DNA of 15,505 bases from Euryarchaeota archaeon UBA605 (GCA_002504905.1 DATY01000020.1:1-15505), one strand, 5' to 3'; counted from the stretch's first letter, positions 1-6,625 are shown. Notes: generated by a model not told the origin, from the letters alone. Program-made: numbers and translations.

Positions 1-290
1 GACCATTCTCCATCAGATCTTTTCAATTGATTAATTGCATTGACTCCTTCCGGCCCTGAGACCCCTAATCTTTCTTGAGGTGAATGTTTCAAAGGTGCAG
101 TACAACTAATCCAGATATCTCCCTCCAAATGTTCTATATTGTTGAGGAACTCATCAATTGAATCCGTCTCAATAAATACACATTGTGAGCCAGATAATCC
201 TACATATTCACCTACAATTTTGAATAGTCTAGGGGTTAACGAATGTGCGATGGGAAATCCAGCAATCCCCCAATAGGCGGGTGTCTTCAC
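1..290 (-). CDS. aroE: Shikimate dehydrogenase, N-terminal part (cut by window edge)
   Basis: Shikimate dehydrogenase reduces 3-dehydroshikimate to shikimate with NADPH in the cytosolic aromatic amino acid pathway. I translated this stretch by hand: it is open from a GTG at 290 to the window edge, giving about 96 residues. Near the N terminus is GFPIAHSLTP, matching the family signature G-x-P-x-x-H-S-x-(S/T)-P, whose serines bind shikimate. Further on, CTAPLKH fits the position of the NVTxPxK motif with the catalytic lysine, and GVNAINQL followed by a DGEW stretch matches the GAVNT...DG.W region before the NADP domain. The GTG is chosen because a perfect AGGAGG lies at 295-300, four bases upstream, and an in-frame stop lies at 309-311. 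The overlapping ATG at 290-292 is followed at once by TGA and cannot be used. The NADP-binding domain lies outside the window. It is divergent from fhs. Confidence 0.85.
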   Translation of the reverse strand, partial: MKTPAYWGIAGFPIAHSLTPRLFKIVGEYVGLSGSQCVFIETDSIDEFLNNIEHLEGDIWISCTAPLKHSPQERLGVSGPEGVNAINQLKRSDGEW

Positions 291-352
291 ATGGCCTCCT
301 ACGAATTGTTAGCAATGAAGGTTTCAAGTGAGTAGTTCGCCCGGAAAGGTTG

Positions 353-2068
353 ATGGACAGTGATTTGGATATCGCCCGTAGGGCAGAACCCAGACCTATA
401 GAAGAGATTGCTTCGAAGCTCGGACTTTCTAGTAGTGACTTGATTATGCAAGGGCCAACTGTAGCGAAAATACAGTGGGAAACAATGAAATCAAAGTCAT
501 CCAGTAAGCAAGGTTTCTTGATTCTTGTAACCTCAGTAAATCCTACTCCTTTCGGTGAAGGTAAAACTGTTACAACAATTGGACTTAACCAGGGCCTCAA
601 TAGAAAGGGGCACAACGCATGCTGTGTAATTAGAGAGCCATCAATGGGTCCTGTTTTCGGGATAAAAGGGGGCGCAGCAGGAGGTGGTTTTTCTCAGGTA
701 ATACCCATGGAACAAATAAATTTACATTTTACTGGAGACTTACATGCCGTAACATCTGCTCATAATTTATGTTCTGCTATTCTTGATAATCATCTTCATA
801 GAGATAATCAGTTAGATATTGATACGAATCGTATTTTCTGGCCTCGAGTAATTGATATGAATGATAGATCTTTAAGAGAAGTAACCATTGGTCTTGGTGG
901 TAAATCAAATGGTTTAGTTCGAAGTGATAGATTTGATATTACAGCAGCTAGTGAAGTGATGGCTATTCTATCGCTTTCTAGAGATTACAAAGATTTACGC
1001 TCTAGGTTAGGTAGAATCATCATTGCTGAATCTAATAGTGGAGAGCCAGTAACTGCAGAAGATATAGGTGCTGCGGGATCAATGGCATTACTTCTAAGAG
1101 ATGCATTACTACCAAATCTTGTTCAAACATTGGAAGGAGATCCTGCTTTTGTTCATTGTGGACCATTTGCAAATATTGCACATGGAAACTCTTCGATTAT
1201 AGCAGATTCTCTTGCTCTATCATGTTCAGATTATGTAGTGACCGAAGCAGGCTTTGGAGCAGATATGGGTGCAGAAAAAGCCCTTCATATCAAGTCCTTG
1301 GCATCAGGAAAAACTCCCGACTGTGTCGTAATAAATGTTACAGTTAGAAGTATGAAATTACATGGTGGAGGCTTTTCAACTGGAGGCGGTAAAAGACCTC
1401 CAAAAGAAGAATTAGAGTCTGAAAATGTTGATGCTACAAGAAAAGGAGCCGGTAGTAACTTAAGAAGACATGTTAGAAACATTTCAATGACAGGATTACC
1501 AGTTATAGTTTCAATAAATAAATTTTCTACAGATTCAGATGCAGAGATACGAGCAATCGCTGATGAAGCAAAGTTAGCAGGTGCAAGAGATGTAGTGATT
1601 TTTGAAGGGCATGCCAATGGAGGAATGGGTGCTGGTGATTTAGCAGATGCAGTAGTAAATGCTTGTAACAAACACGATAAATCTGGAAGAAAATATTCCC
1701 CTATTGTAGAGCCAGGAATGTCGGTAAGGGAAACTATTTTGAAAATAGCAACAAATGTATATGGAGCTCATAATGTAGATTTTAGTCCAGAAGTGTTACG
1801 TTCATTTGAAACATTGAAAAATTGGAATTTAGACAGACTTCCAGTATGTATGGCAAAAACTCAGTATTCATTTAGTCATGAGGCATCAGAACTTGGGGCT
1901 CCAACTGGGTTTACTTTACCTATTAGAGAGATTAGAATAAATGCAGGTGCAGGTTTCCTCGTCGCAATATGCGGCTCTATGATGACTATGCCGGGATTAC
2001 CTAAAAGACCGGCTGCTATGGATATGGATATGGATGAAGATGGTAACTTAATGGGAGTTTTCGGTTGA
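353..2068 (+). CDS. fhs: Formate--tetrahydrofolate ligase
   Basis: The enzyme joins formate to tetrahydrofolate using ATP, giving 10-formyl-THF, the entry of formate into folate one-carbon metabolism. The 571-residue product is close to the usual 550-560. The ATP-binding loop TPFGEGKT is at residues 65-72. It is followed by the family's REPSMGPVFGIKGGAAGGG segment and by a CGPFANIAHGNSS segment. The C terminus carries MTMPGLPKRPAAMDMDMDE, very close to the usual end of the family. I start at ATG 353; a TTG at 350 would add one residue, and GGAAAGG at 343-349 is the likely ribosome binding site. It heads an apparent operon, ten bases before the pelota gene. Most methanogenic archaea use tetrahydromethanopterin, so this gene implies folate-based C1 chemistry and probable bacterial ancestry, an inference from family knowledge. 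Confidence 0.96.
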   Translation: MDSDLDIARRAEPRPIEEIASKLGLSSSDLIMQGPTVAKIQWETMKSKSSSKQGFLILVTSVNPTPFGEGKTVTTIGLNQGLNRKGHNACCVIREPSMGPVFGIKGGAAGGGFSQVIPMEQINLHFTGDLHAVTSAHNLCSAILDNHLHRDNQLDIDTNRIFWPRVIDMNDRSLREVTIGLGGKSNGLVRSDRFDITAASEVMAILSLSRDYKDLRSRLGRIIIAESNSGEPVTAEDIGAAGSMALLLRDALLPNLVQTLEGDPAFVHCGPFANIAHGNSSIIADSLALSCSDYVVTEAGFGADMGAEKALHIKSLASGKTPDCVVINVTVRSMKLHGGGFSTGGGKRPPKEELESENVDATRKGAGSNLRRHVRNISMTGLPVIVSINKFSTDSDAEIRAIADEAKLAGARDVVIFEGHANGGMGAGDLADAVVNACNKHDKSGRKYSPIVEPGMSVRETILKIATNVYGAHNVDFSPEVLRSFETLKNWNLDRLPVCMAKTQYSFSHEASELGAPTGFTLPIREIRINAGAGFLVAICGSMMTMPGLPKRPAAMDMDMDEDGNLMGVFG

Positions 2069-2080
2069 GGTTGAGGTTGT
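2063..2080 (+). repeat. Threefold GGTTGA tandem repeat at the fhs/pelota junction
   Basis: GGTTGA occurs at 2063-2068 and 2069-2074 and as GGTTGT at 2075-2080. The fhs stop TGA (2066-2068), the GAGG ribosome binding sequence (2073-2076) and the GTG start of the next gene (2079-2081) all lie in or touch this short array. Slippage here could change the spacing between ribosome site and start. Confidence 0.6.
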
Positions 2081-3137
2081 GCGACAGATTAAGACACTTG
2101 ACGAAGGTTTCCGCTTGAGGATCGAATCTGAAGATGATCTTTGGGCTCTATCGCAGCTATGTAGATCCGATTCGATTCTTGGAATGTTATCTCATAGAAG
2201 AGATTCTACCACGGGAACTCAAGAAGATGGTCGTGCGAAGAGTGCTGAGAGAAAACCTATGTGGATAGTTTTGGATGTAGAAAAGACAGAGTTCCAACCA
2301 TTTACTGATAATCTTAGAGCACATGGGATCATTAGAGATGCTAATTTTGACATTGGAAGTCATCATACTCATATTATTTCTCCTGGGGATGAGGTTGAGT
2401 TGGAATTTCCTGGTGGTTTTCTCAAATCAGACTTATCTCTTCTCAGAGAAACTATTTCATCAGGTTCAAAGGCTAAATCTGCATTGATTGTTGTTGAAAA
2501 TGATGAGATCATTTTATTCGAAGTAACCTCACATGGTATTAGGGATGTCTCACAATTTAGTATGCGTGGTGGTGGGAAAAGAATTACTGATTCATCAGGT
2601 ATTAGAAGAAGTTTTTTCGAAAGAGTGGCCAAAGAAACAATTTTGGTATTCTCCGAGGATATGCCTATGGTAATTTGCGGTCCAGGTCTTGCTCGAGAGC
2701 AATTTGAAACTATGCTCAGAAAAAGTGGTTCTAGCAATCAGATTTTGAATGCAGCCACATCTATTGGAGGTAGATCTGCTGCTAATGAAGTATTAGCAGA
2801 TGGGCTAGCTGATGCAGTTCTAGGAGAACATGCTCTTGTGTCACAAATTAAAGCGATAGAGGAGGGTCTGAAAAGAATCTCTACAAATGGGGCTGTGGCT
2901 TATGGTGTACAATTTATCTCTGAGGCCGCAGATTCAGGAGCTATTGATACATTAGCTGTAGATGCAAATTTGATACGTAGTCAAGAAACTGAAGTAAGAG
3001 AAAATTGGGAATTGATTTTGCAAAAAGTAGAATTATCGAAGGGAAGCGTTATTCAAGTATCTCAAGAACATGATTCTGCCCAGCAATTATTAGGTCTTGG
3101 TGGTGCTATTGCTTTGTTAAGATGGAAAATGGATTGA
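2079..3137 (+). CDS. pelA: mRNA surveillance / ribosome rescue protein Pelota
   Basis: Archaeal Pelota (Dom34 family) resembles release factor eRF1 without a peptidyl-hydrolysis GGQ motif. It enters the empty A site of stalled ribosomes with an EF1A-type GTPase and, with ABCE1, splits them. At 352 residues the length is typical. The N-terminal Sm-like domain contains DIGSHHTHIISPGDEVEL, matching the conserved G-S-x-H-T segment. The central domain starts near SALIVVENDEIILFEV and contains the G-G-G-K-R turn and the VICGPGLAREQFE segment. The C-terminal domain ends SQEHDSAQQLLGLGGAIALLR, which matches the family's final G-G-I-x-A-x-L-R motif. No GGQ is present. The start is GTG with GAGG two bases upstream of it. 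The gene follows fhs by ten bases and its end overlaps the possible start of the next gene, so translation is probably coupled. Confidence 0.9.
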   Translation: MRQIKTLDEGFRLRIESEDDLWALSQLCRSDSILGMLSHRRDSTTGTQEDGRAKSAERKPMWIVLDVEKTEFQPFTDNLRAHGIIRDANFDIGSHHTHIISPGDEVELEFPGGFLKSDLSLLRETISSGSKAKSALIVVENDEIILFEVTSHGIRDVSQFSMRGGGKRITDSSGIRRSFFERVAKETILVFSEDMPMVICGPGLAREQFETMLRKSGSSNQILNAATSIGGRSAANEVLADGLADAVLGEHALVSQIKAIEEGLKRISTNGAVAYGVQFISEAADSGAIDTLAVDANLIRSQETEVRENWELILQKVELSKGSVIQVSQEHDSAQQLLGLGGAIALLRWKMD

Positions 3138-3142
3138 AAAAG

Positions 3143-3793
3143 ATGTCAATTTCAGAGATTAAGTTAGTTGCTTTTGGAAATCCAAATAGGGATGATAATG
3201 CATATAAAATTTTATCTTATTCTAATTCTATTGGTGCTCAGACAAATTTTATCACCTGTGGAAATAATGAAATATTTTCTACATTCAATCACGGTAAAAT
3301 AGATTGGAGATCATCAACAAGTGGCATTCATTGGCTAATCAATTCCGCAGAAACAATTCTTTCCGGAGATTCTCCCAAGTCAGCAATGGGTGCTGGAATG
3401 ACATTTGGAGAACTTGAAGGTGCTAAGATGGTAATGATTGTCGATATACCTGATAATTTAGCAGATATTTCTGAATCATGGGGTTTTGTCATTAGTAGAA
3501 TTAGACAAATTCATGTATTATTTTTCACACCTAGGGCTTTGGTTGAAATATCTAAATTAGAACAAATACCTGCCTCAAATCTACTAAAAGAAATTCGTAA
3601 TAGAGGACTTGTTCCACACGTATGTACCTATCTCAGTAAAGAGAAAAAAGCAATGGTTGAACACTCCATGGGTTCTACAAATGTAATTACTGAAGATACT
3701 CTTGAACCTTTAGAATGGTTAGCAAGATATATCTGCAATCTCCCACTTTCCGGAACAGGGAATATAGGCGTTAAAAATGCCTGTTTAGGATGA
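3143..3793 (+). CDS. Conserved-looking protein of unknown function downstream of pelota
   Basis: I do not recognise this family. The product is 216 residues from ATG 3143. A second start at ATG 3122 adds seven residues (MENGLKK) and would overlap the pelota gene by 16 bases, so translational coupling is possible; neither start has a strong ribosome binding site. The protein begins IKLVAFGNPNRDDNAYKIL, which superficially recalls the G-N-x-x-x-x-D-D motif of hydrogenase maturation proteases, but the rest does not follow that family. A central hydrophobic strand (KMVMIVDIP) and a second one (QIHVLFFTP) suggest an alpha/beta fold. I see no signal peptide, membrane segment or metal-binding cysteine cluster. 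Its place as the last gene of the fhs-pelota unit, with codon use like its neighbours, argues that it is a real gene. Its role is unknown. Confidence 0.75.
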   Translation: MSISEIKLVAFGNPNRDDNAYKILSYSNSIGAQTNFITCGNNEIFSTFNHGKIDWRSSTSGIHWLINSAETILSGDSPKSAMGAGMTFGELEGAKMVMIVDIPDNLADISESWGFVISRIRQIHVLFFTPRALVEISKLEQIPASNLLKEIRNRGLVPHVCTYLSKEKKAMVEHSMGSTNVITEDTLEPLEWLARYICNLPLSGTGNIGVKNACLG

Positions 3794-3814
3794 TTTTTAT
3801 TATATTTCAATAGA

Positions 3815-3823
3815 TTTTTTTTT
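3815..3823 (+). terminator. Oligo-T archaeal-type terminator
   Basis: A run of nine T follows the stop of the preceding gene by 21 bases, in an AT-rich stretch with a further TTTTT at 3794-3798. I see no G+C hairpin. Archaeal RNA polymerase can terminate at such T-runs alone, so this is the likely end of the fhs-pelota transcript. Confidence 0.5.
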
Positions 3824-3832
3824 AAAAATTAT
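3820..3832 (+). promoter_or_regulatory. Probable TATA box for the endonuclease IV-like gene
   Basis: TTTTAAAAATTAT at 3820-3832 is TATA-like. A start site about 26 bases downstream would fall near 3850-3858, leaving a leader of about 50 bases with the GGGGGA ribosome site at 3895-3900. The element abuts the T-run of the preceding operon, so terminator and promoter share one AT-rich block. Confidence 0.4.
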
Positions 3833-3907
3833 TTCTTTAACTGGGACTTATAGCAACAATGCCTTTTGAAGGGTCACCCATTCGGCCAACCCTCGGGGGA
3901 TACAAGT

Positions 3908-5038
3908 ATGCCACTAAGATTAGGTCCAGCAGGCGTCCCTTTGTCTTGTAAAGGGCGTACAATAGTCGAAGGAATGGATGATATTACCGTACTTGGTTTA
4001 GATGCTATGGAAATACAAACAGTCCGTACTGTTCAGCCCAAACATTTTGATCAATATTGGCAAGCAGGAATACTGTCATGGGATTCAGATATTGAAATGA
4101 ATATGCATGGGCCCTATTATGCCGAACTTTTAGGAAATCGTAGAGAGCGTAACCGTAGTCTACTGAAAATGGAATCTAGTATGCAAGCAGGGAAAATTCT
4201 TAATGCACGTCATTTAACCTATCATGTTGGCCCTTATGGAGAATATGAACCAGGTAGTGCTGCAAATGAACAAGTTGCAAATGTATTTTCAGGAGTTGTT
4301 GAAAGAGTACGTTCAATTTGGGGTGATGCACAAGAAGAATTAGACTATGCTGCCTTCCCTTGGATTCATGAATCTGAACCCTCTTTGGTGGGAATTGAAA
4401 CATCTGGCCGTCAAGAGTTATGGGGTACGATTGAAGAAGTTTTAGAAGTTTGTAACCATGTTGAAGGTACAGTTCCAGTCATAAATATGGCACATATTCA
4501 TGCCAGAGGCCATGGTAAGATGAAAACTAGCGAAGATTATGCTGAATTATTCGATCTTGTTAGACAAAGTTATGGTGGAAAAAAGTTCTATTGTCATTTT
4601 GCAGGTGTAGAACATAGAATGGGTAATGCTTTACATTACACTCAGATTAAAAAGTCTGATTTGAAATTTGAGCCATTTGCAGAGTATTTAGCAGAAGAAG
4701 GTGATTGGTTAGATATCACGATTATTTCTGATTCACCATTATTGGAACATGACGCGATGTACATGCTACAACATTATGATAAAGCTCGTCAAAGACTATT
4801 AGAAATACGTGCCCGTGACGAACGTCGATTAAAATTAGCCAGAGAAGCAGGTATGTCTTCTGATGAACTAGCGGAACTTGAGAAGCAGGCTGCAGAGGCT
4901 AGAAAGAAATCAGAAGAAGAAAAATCAGATGAAGCAGAAAAGCCTTCTCCTACTAAAAAATCCCCTCCAAAGAAAGATACTACCTCAAGTGAAATGATGT
5001 CCTTCGATGATTCAGAAGATGACGATGATTTATTCTAA
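3908..5038 (+). CDS. Endonuclease IV-like TIM-barrel protein with acidic C-terminal tail
   Basis: This is an archaeal relative of endonuclease IV (xylose-isomerase-like TIM barrel), whose members cut DNA at abasic sites using a metal cluster. The start RLGPAGVPLSCKGRT with LGLDAMEIQ is typical of the archaeal branch. By eye, candidate metal ligands are H67 (MHGPYY), H106 (HVGPYGE), E164 (GIETSGR), H196/H198 (INMAHIHARGHG), H230 (CHFAG), H243 and D275 (IISDSP). N193 and D275 replace the Asp and Glu of E. coli Nfo, though this may be normal for the branch. After about residue 295 comes a charged helical stretch, a Lys/Pro/Ser linker and an acidic tip, SFDDSEDDDDLF. I chose ATG 3908 because GGGGGA lies seven bases upstream; a TTG at 3866 would add 14 residues unlike the family. 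It ends three bases from the convergent gene. Confidence 0.8.
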   Translation: MPLRLGPAGVPLSCKGRTIVEGMDDITVLGLDAMEIQTVRTVQPKHFDQYWQAGILSWDSDIEMNMHGPYYAELLGNRRERNRSLLKMESSMQAGKILNARHLTYHVGPYGEYEPGSAANEQVANVFSGVVERVRSIWGDAQEELDYAAFPWIHESEPSLVGIETSGRQELWGTIEEVLEVCNHVEGTVPVINMAHIHARGHGKMKTSEDYAELFDLVRQSYGGKKFYCHFAGVEHRMGNALHYTQIKKSDLKFEPFAEYLAEEGDWLDITIISDSPLLEHDAMYMLQHYDKARQRLLEIRARDERRLKLAREAGMSSDELAELEKQAAEARKKSEEEKSDEAEKPSPTKKSPPKKDTTSSEMMSFDDSEDDDDLF

Positions 5039-5041
5039 GAG

Positions 5042-5608
5042 TTATTCTATATGGCTTCTAACTATTACTGATGCTGGCATTTTTGGAGGATCGCTAAAAC
5101 CAAAGTTAGCCTTTGGGGAGAACTTAGTATATCTGCCCAAGTCTTTACCTGAAATTTTTGCCTTAGCCTTTTTCAATCTAGAAATTTTATCCACTACATA
5201 CCACTCTTTCCTACCATTTTTTGTTTTTCCATAAGTTTTTGTCCTAAATATCAACCATCCAAAAAAATATTCAATTGTAGACACAAACCAAAGCGGTCTT
5301 CTCTTAACCAAAAATGATATTTCATTCCCCCAATTAAATTGGCATTGGATATCAGTACAATTAAAGATGATTTCTTTTCTATTCCTTTGTATTTTTATCT
5401 CTTCAATTCTGATTTCATCAAAATCATATAGTGAATCTATATATTCTCCAATTTTTTCATTCGGAGCAATAAGAATTTTTGTTCCATCTGGTCTTGCCCA
5501 CATGATATCTGCAAAACTTCCAAATGGAGACTTTTCCCATAATCCAATTACAATCCTATCTCCTGAATCAAAACCACATGAAGTAATCCGTCCTTCAAAG
5601 ATATCCAT
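5042..5608 (-). CDS. Small conserved protein of unknown function
   Basis: I cannot give this 188-residue protein a function. It begins MDIFEGRITSCGFDSGDRIV and contains the striking stretch FADIMWARPDGTKILIAP, followed by a YDFDEIRIEEI segment. A similar pattern (F-A-D-x-M-W-A-R-P-D-G, then L-A-P, then Y-x-F-D) occurs, as I recall, in uncharacterised proteins of actinobacteria and haloarchaea, so the N-terminal half is likely a conserved domain. The second half is rich in aromatic and basic residues (RRPLWFVSTIEYFFGWLIF, then a lysine-rich region). That hydrophobic stretch is interrupted by charges and is probably a buried strand region rather than a membrane helix. The start ATG 5608 has GGAGG at 5613-5617, four bases away. 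It lies downstream of tRNA-Phe on the same strand, and the palindrome at 5637-5661 sits just upstream of it. Confidence 0.8.
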   Translation of the reverse strand: MDIFEGRITSCGFDSGDRIVIGLWEKSPFGSFADIMWARPDGTKILIAPNEKIGEYIDSLYDFDEIRIEEIKIQRNRKEIIFNCTDIQCQFNWGNEISFLVKRRPLWFVSTIEYFFGWLIFRTKTYGKTKNGRKEWYVVDKISRLKKAKAKISGKDLGRYTKFSPKANFGFSDPPKMPASVIVRSHIE

Positions 5609-5636
5609 AATGCCTCCACAGAATAATAGTTAATGA

Positions 5637-5661
5637 ATTACTGTATAACGCTATACGTAAT
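5637..5661 (-). promoter_or_regulatory. Bulged palindrome overlapping a TATA-like sequence
   Basis: The top strand reads ATTAC-T-GTATA-ACGC-TATAC-GTAAT. The outer arms ATTAC/GTAAT and inner arms GTATA/TATAC are both perfect, apart from one extra T on one side. On the minus strand the inner arm GTTATAC is TATA-like and lies about 26 bases before the ribosome site of the 5608 gene. It could be an operator over a promoter, or simply a symmetrical promoter; that use is inferred. Confidence 0.45.
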
Positions 5662-5679
5662 GCTGGTGATTTGCTGGTG
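5661..5679. repeat. Eight-base direct repeat at the tRNA-Phe 3' end
   Basis: TGCTGGTG occurs at 5661-5668 and 5672-5679, separated by ATT. On the minus strand this reads CACCAGCA-AAT-CACCAGCA, the first copy containing the discriminator and CCA of the tRNA. It may be a small duplication of the tRNA end. No integrase gene is nearby in the window. Confidence 0.5.
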
Positions 5680-5750
5680 GGACTGGCCGGACTTGAACCG
5701 GCGGCCTCCGCATCTTCAGTGCGGCGCTCTCCCAGCTGAGCTACAGTCCC
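5675..5750 (-). tRNA. tRNA-Phe (anticodon GAA), CCA encoded
   Basis: The reverse complement folds into a perfect cloverleaf of 73 bases plus CCA. The acceptor GGGACTG pairs with CAGTCCC. The D stem is GCTC/GAGC and the anticodon stem CCGCA/TGCGG, with loop CTGAAGA and anticodon GAA (Phe). The five-base variable loop AGGCC is followed by T stem GCCGG/CCGGC with loop TTCAAGT. The discriminator A is at 5678, and the next three bases (5677-5675) read CCA, so the 3' end appears to be encoded. No intron is present. It lies between rph and the 188-residue gene, all on the minus strand. Confidence 0.97.
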
Positions 5751-5770
5751 ATTAGCATGCACGCCACTAC

Positions 5771-5779
5771 CCTATACTC
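5771..5779 (-). promoter_or_regulatory. TATA box of tRNA-Phe
   Basis: On the minus strand AGTATAGGG lies with its centre about 25 bases before the mature 5' end of the tRNA at 5750. This is the expected distance if transcription starts at or near the first base of the tRNA. It sits in the 47-base gap after the rph stop, so the tRNA is probably transcribed on its own as well as by read-through. Confidence 0.5.
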
Positions 5780-5797
5780 TTCAATTGTTCTGAGAAC

Positions 5798-6625
5798 TCA
5801 ATTAGCCTCTGATAGTGTATTTATTTGCATTTCATGCAATAATGAATTGCCTTTCTCTGCCATATCAAGCAAAGAATCTAATTGTTCTCTGGTATAAGTT
5901 GATTCTTCACCAGTACCTTGTACTTCCACAAATTCTCCATCACTTGTCATTACTACATTCATGTCAACATCTGCATTACTATCTAAGATATAGTCTAAGT
6001 CTAGGTAAATATCTTCGTCAATTAGTCCAACACTTACTGCTGCCACATTATTTTTAATTACCATATTTTCATGATTATATTTTTCTTCTTGTGTTAAATC
6101 AGGTTTTTTCCATCCGTTCTTCAAATCTTCTCTACTAGGCCTCAATTTTATTGGAAGACATTCACCATTATTTATCAATCTACGAACTGCTAATCTTATT
6201 GCAATACAGGCTGCAGTGATAGAAGCACATCTTGTACCTCCATCGGCATTAAGAACGTCGCAATCAACAGTTAGAGCAATGGGTCCTAATTGCTCTAAAT
6301 CAATAGCCCCTCTCAGTGAACGAGCAACTAACCTTTCAATTTCCTGTGTTCTACCCTTAGCTCCATTCCTCTCTCTTCTAAAACGACTATCTGTCGAACC
6401 AGGTAGGAGTGAATATTCCGCGTGAATCCATCCTCTTTGAGAATCTCTCGGGAACCATCTAGGTAGTCCTTCAGCTTTGGTGACACAAGCAAGAATTACA
6501 GTTTCTCCTTGGCGATATAATACTGATGCTAATGCATTTGGTGTGAAGTCTAAAGTAACTTCAATTTCTCTTAATTTATCCTTATTTCTGCTGACTTCAA
6601 AGTCACCACTCTTCATCTTACTCAT
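5798..6625 (-). CDS. rph: RNase PH, bacterial type, with a large insertion
   Basis: RNase PH is a phosphate-dependent 3'-5' exoribonuclease that trims tRNA 3' ends. The match is to bacterial RNase PH, not archaeal Rrp41: GWIHAEYSLLPGSTDSR (65-81), GRTQEIERLVARSLR (91-105), DCDVLNADGGTR (121-132), AAVSVGLIDEDIYLDLDYIL (195-214), DMNVVMT (221-227) and VEVQGTGEE (233-241). The phosphate-site GTR (130-132) and the acidic pair D215/D221 are present, so it should be active. Between the helix ending near 152 and AAVSVG there are about 40 charged residues where E. coli has roughly 15. With 275 residues it is longer than the usual 240. I chose ATG 6625, which has a GGA five bases upstream. ATG 6616 would shorten it by three residues, while ATG 6658 would overlap the mogA stop as ATGA and add eleven. 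It follows mogA and precedes tRNA-Phe. Confidence 0.93.
   Translation of the reverse strand: MSKMKSGDFEVSRNKDKLREIEVTLDFTPNALASVLYRQGETVILACVTKAEGLPRWFPRDSQRGWIHAEYSLLPGSTDSRFRRERNGAKGRTQEIERLVARSLRGAIDLEQLGPIALTVDCDVLNADGGTRCASITAACIAIRLAVRRLINNGECLPIKLRPSREDLKNGWKKPDLTQEEKYNHENMVIKNNVAAVSVGLIDEDIYLDLDYILDSNADVDMNVVMTSDGEFVEVQGTGEESTYTREQLDSLLDMAEKGNSLLHEMQINTLSEAN

Noticed and set aside
229..615. Minus-strand open frame crossing the aroE start and the fhs 5' end
   Set aside because: It overlaps two supported genes in another frame; the true minus-strand gene here is aroE from GTG 290.
1285..1671. Minus-strand open frame of 128 codons inside fhs
   Set aside because: It lies wholly opposite a well-supported gene and its product has no recognisable domain.
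3143..3793. Hydrogenase maturation protease suggested by GNPNRDD near the N terminus
   Set aside because: Only this short motif is similar; the later metal-binding and fold segments of that family are not seen.
3859..3951. Short open frame of 30 codons starting ATG 3859, overlapping the endonuclease IV-like start
   Set aside because: No ribosome binding site and no recognisable product; a leaderless upstream frame is conceivable but unsupported.
5007..5633. Plus-strand open frames opposite the 188-residue gene
   Set aside because: The minus-strand gene has a good ribosome site and a conserved motif; the plus frames have neither.
5798..6625. Reading this gene as the archaeal exosome subunit Rrp41
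   Set aside because: The GWIHAEY, DCDVLNADGGTR and VEVQGTGEE motifs are those of bacterial RNase PH; the archaeal Rrp41 motifs are absent.
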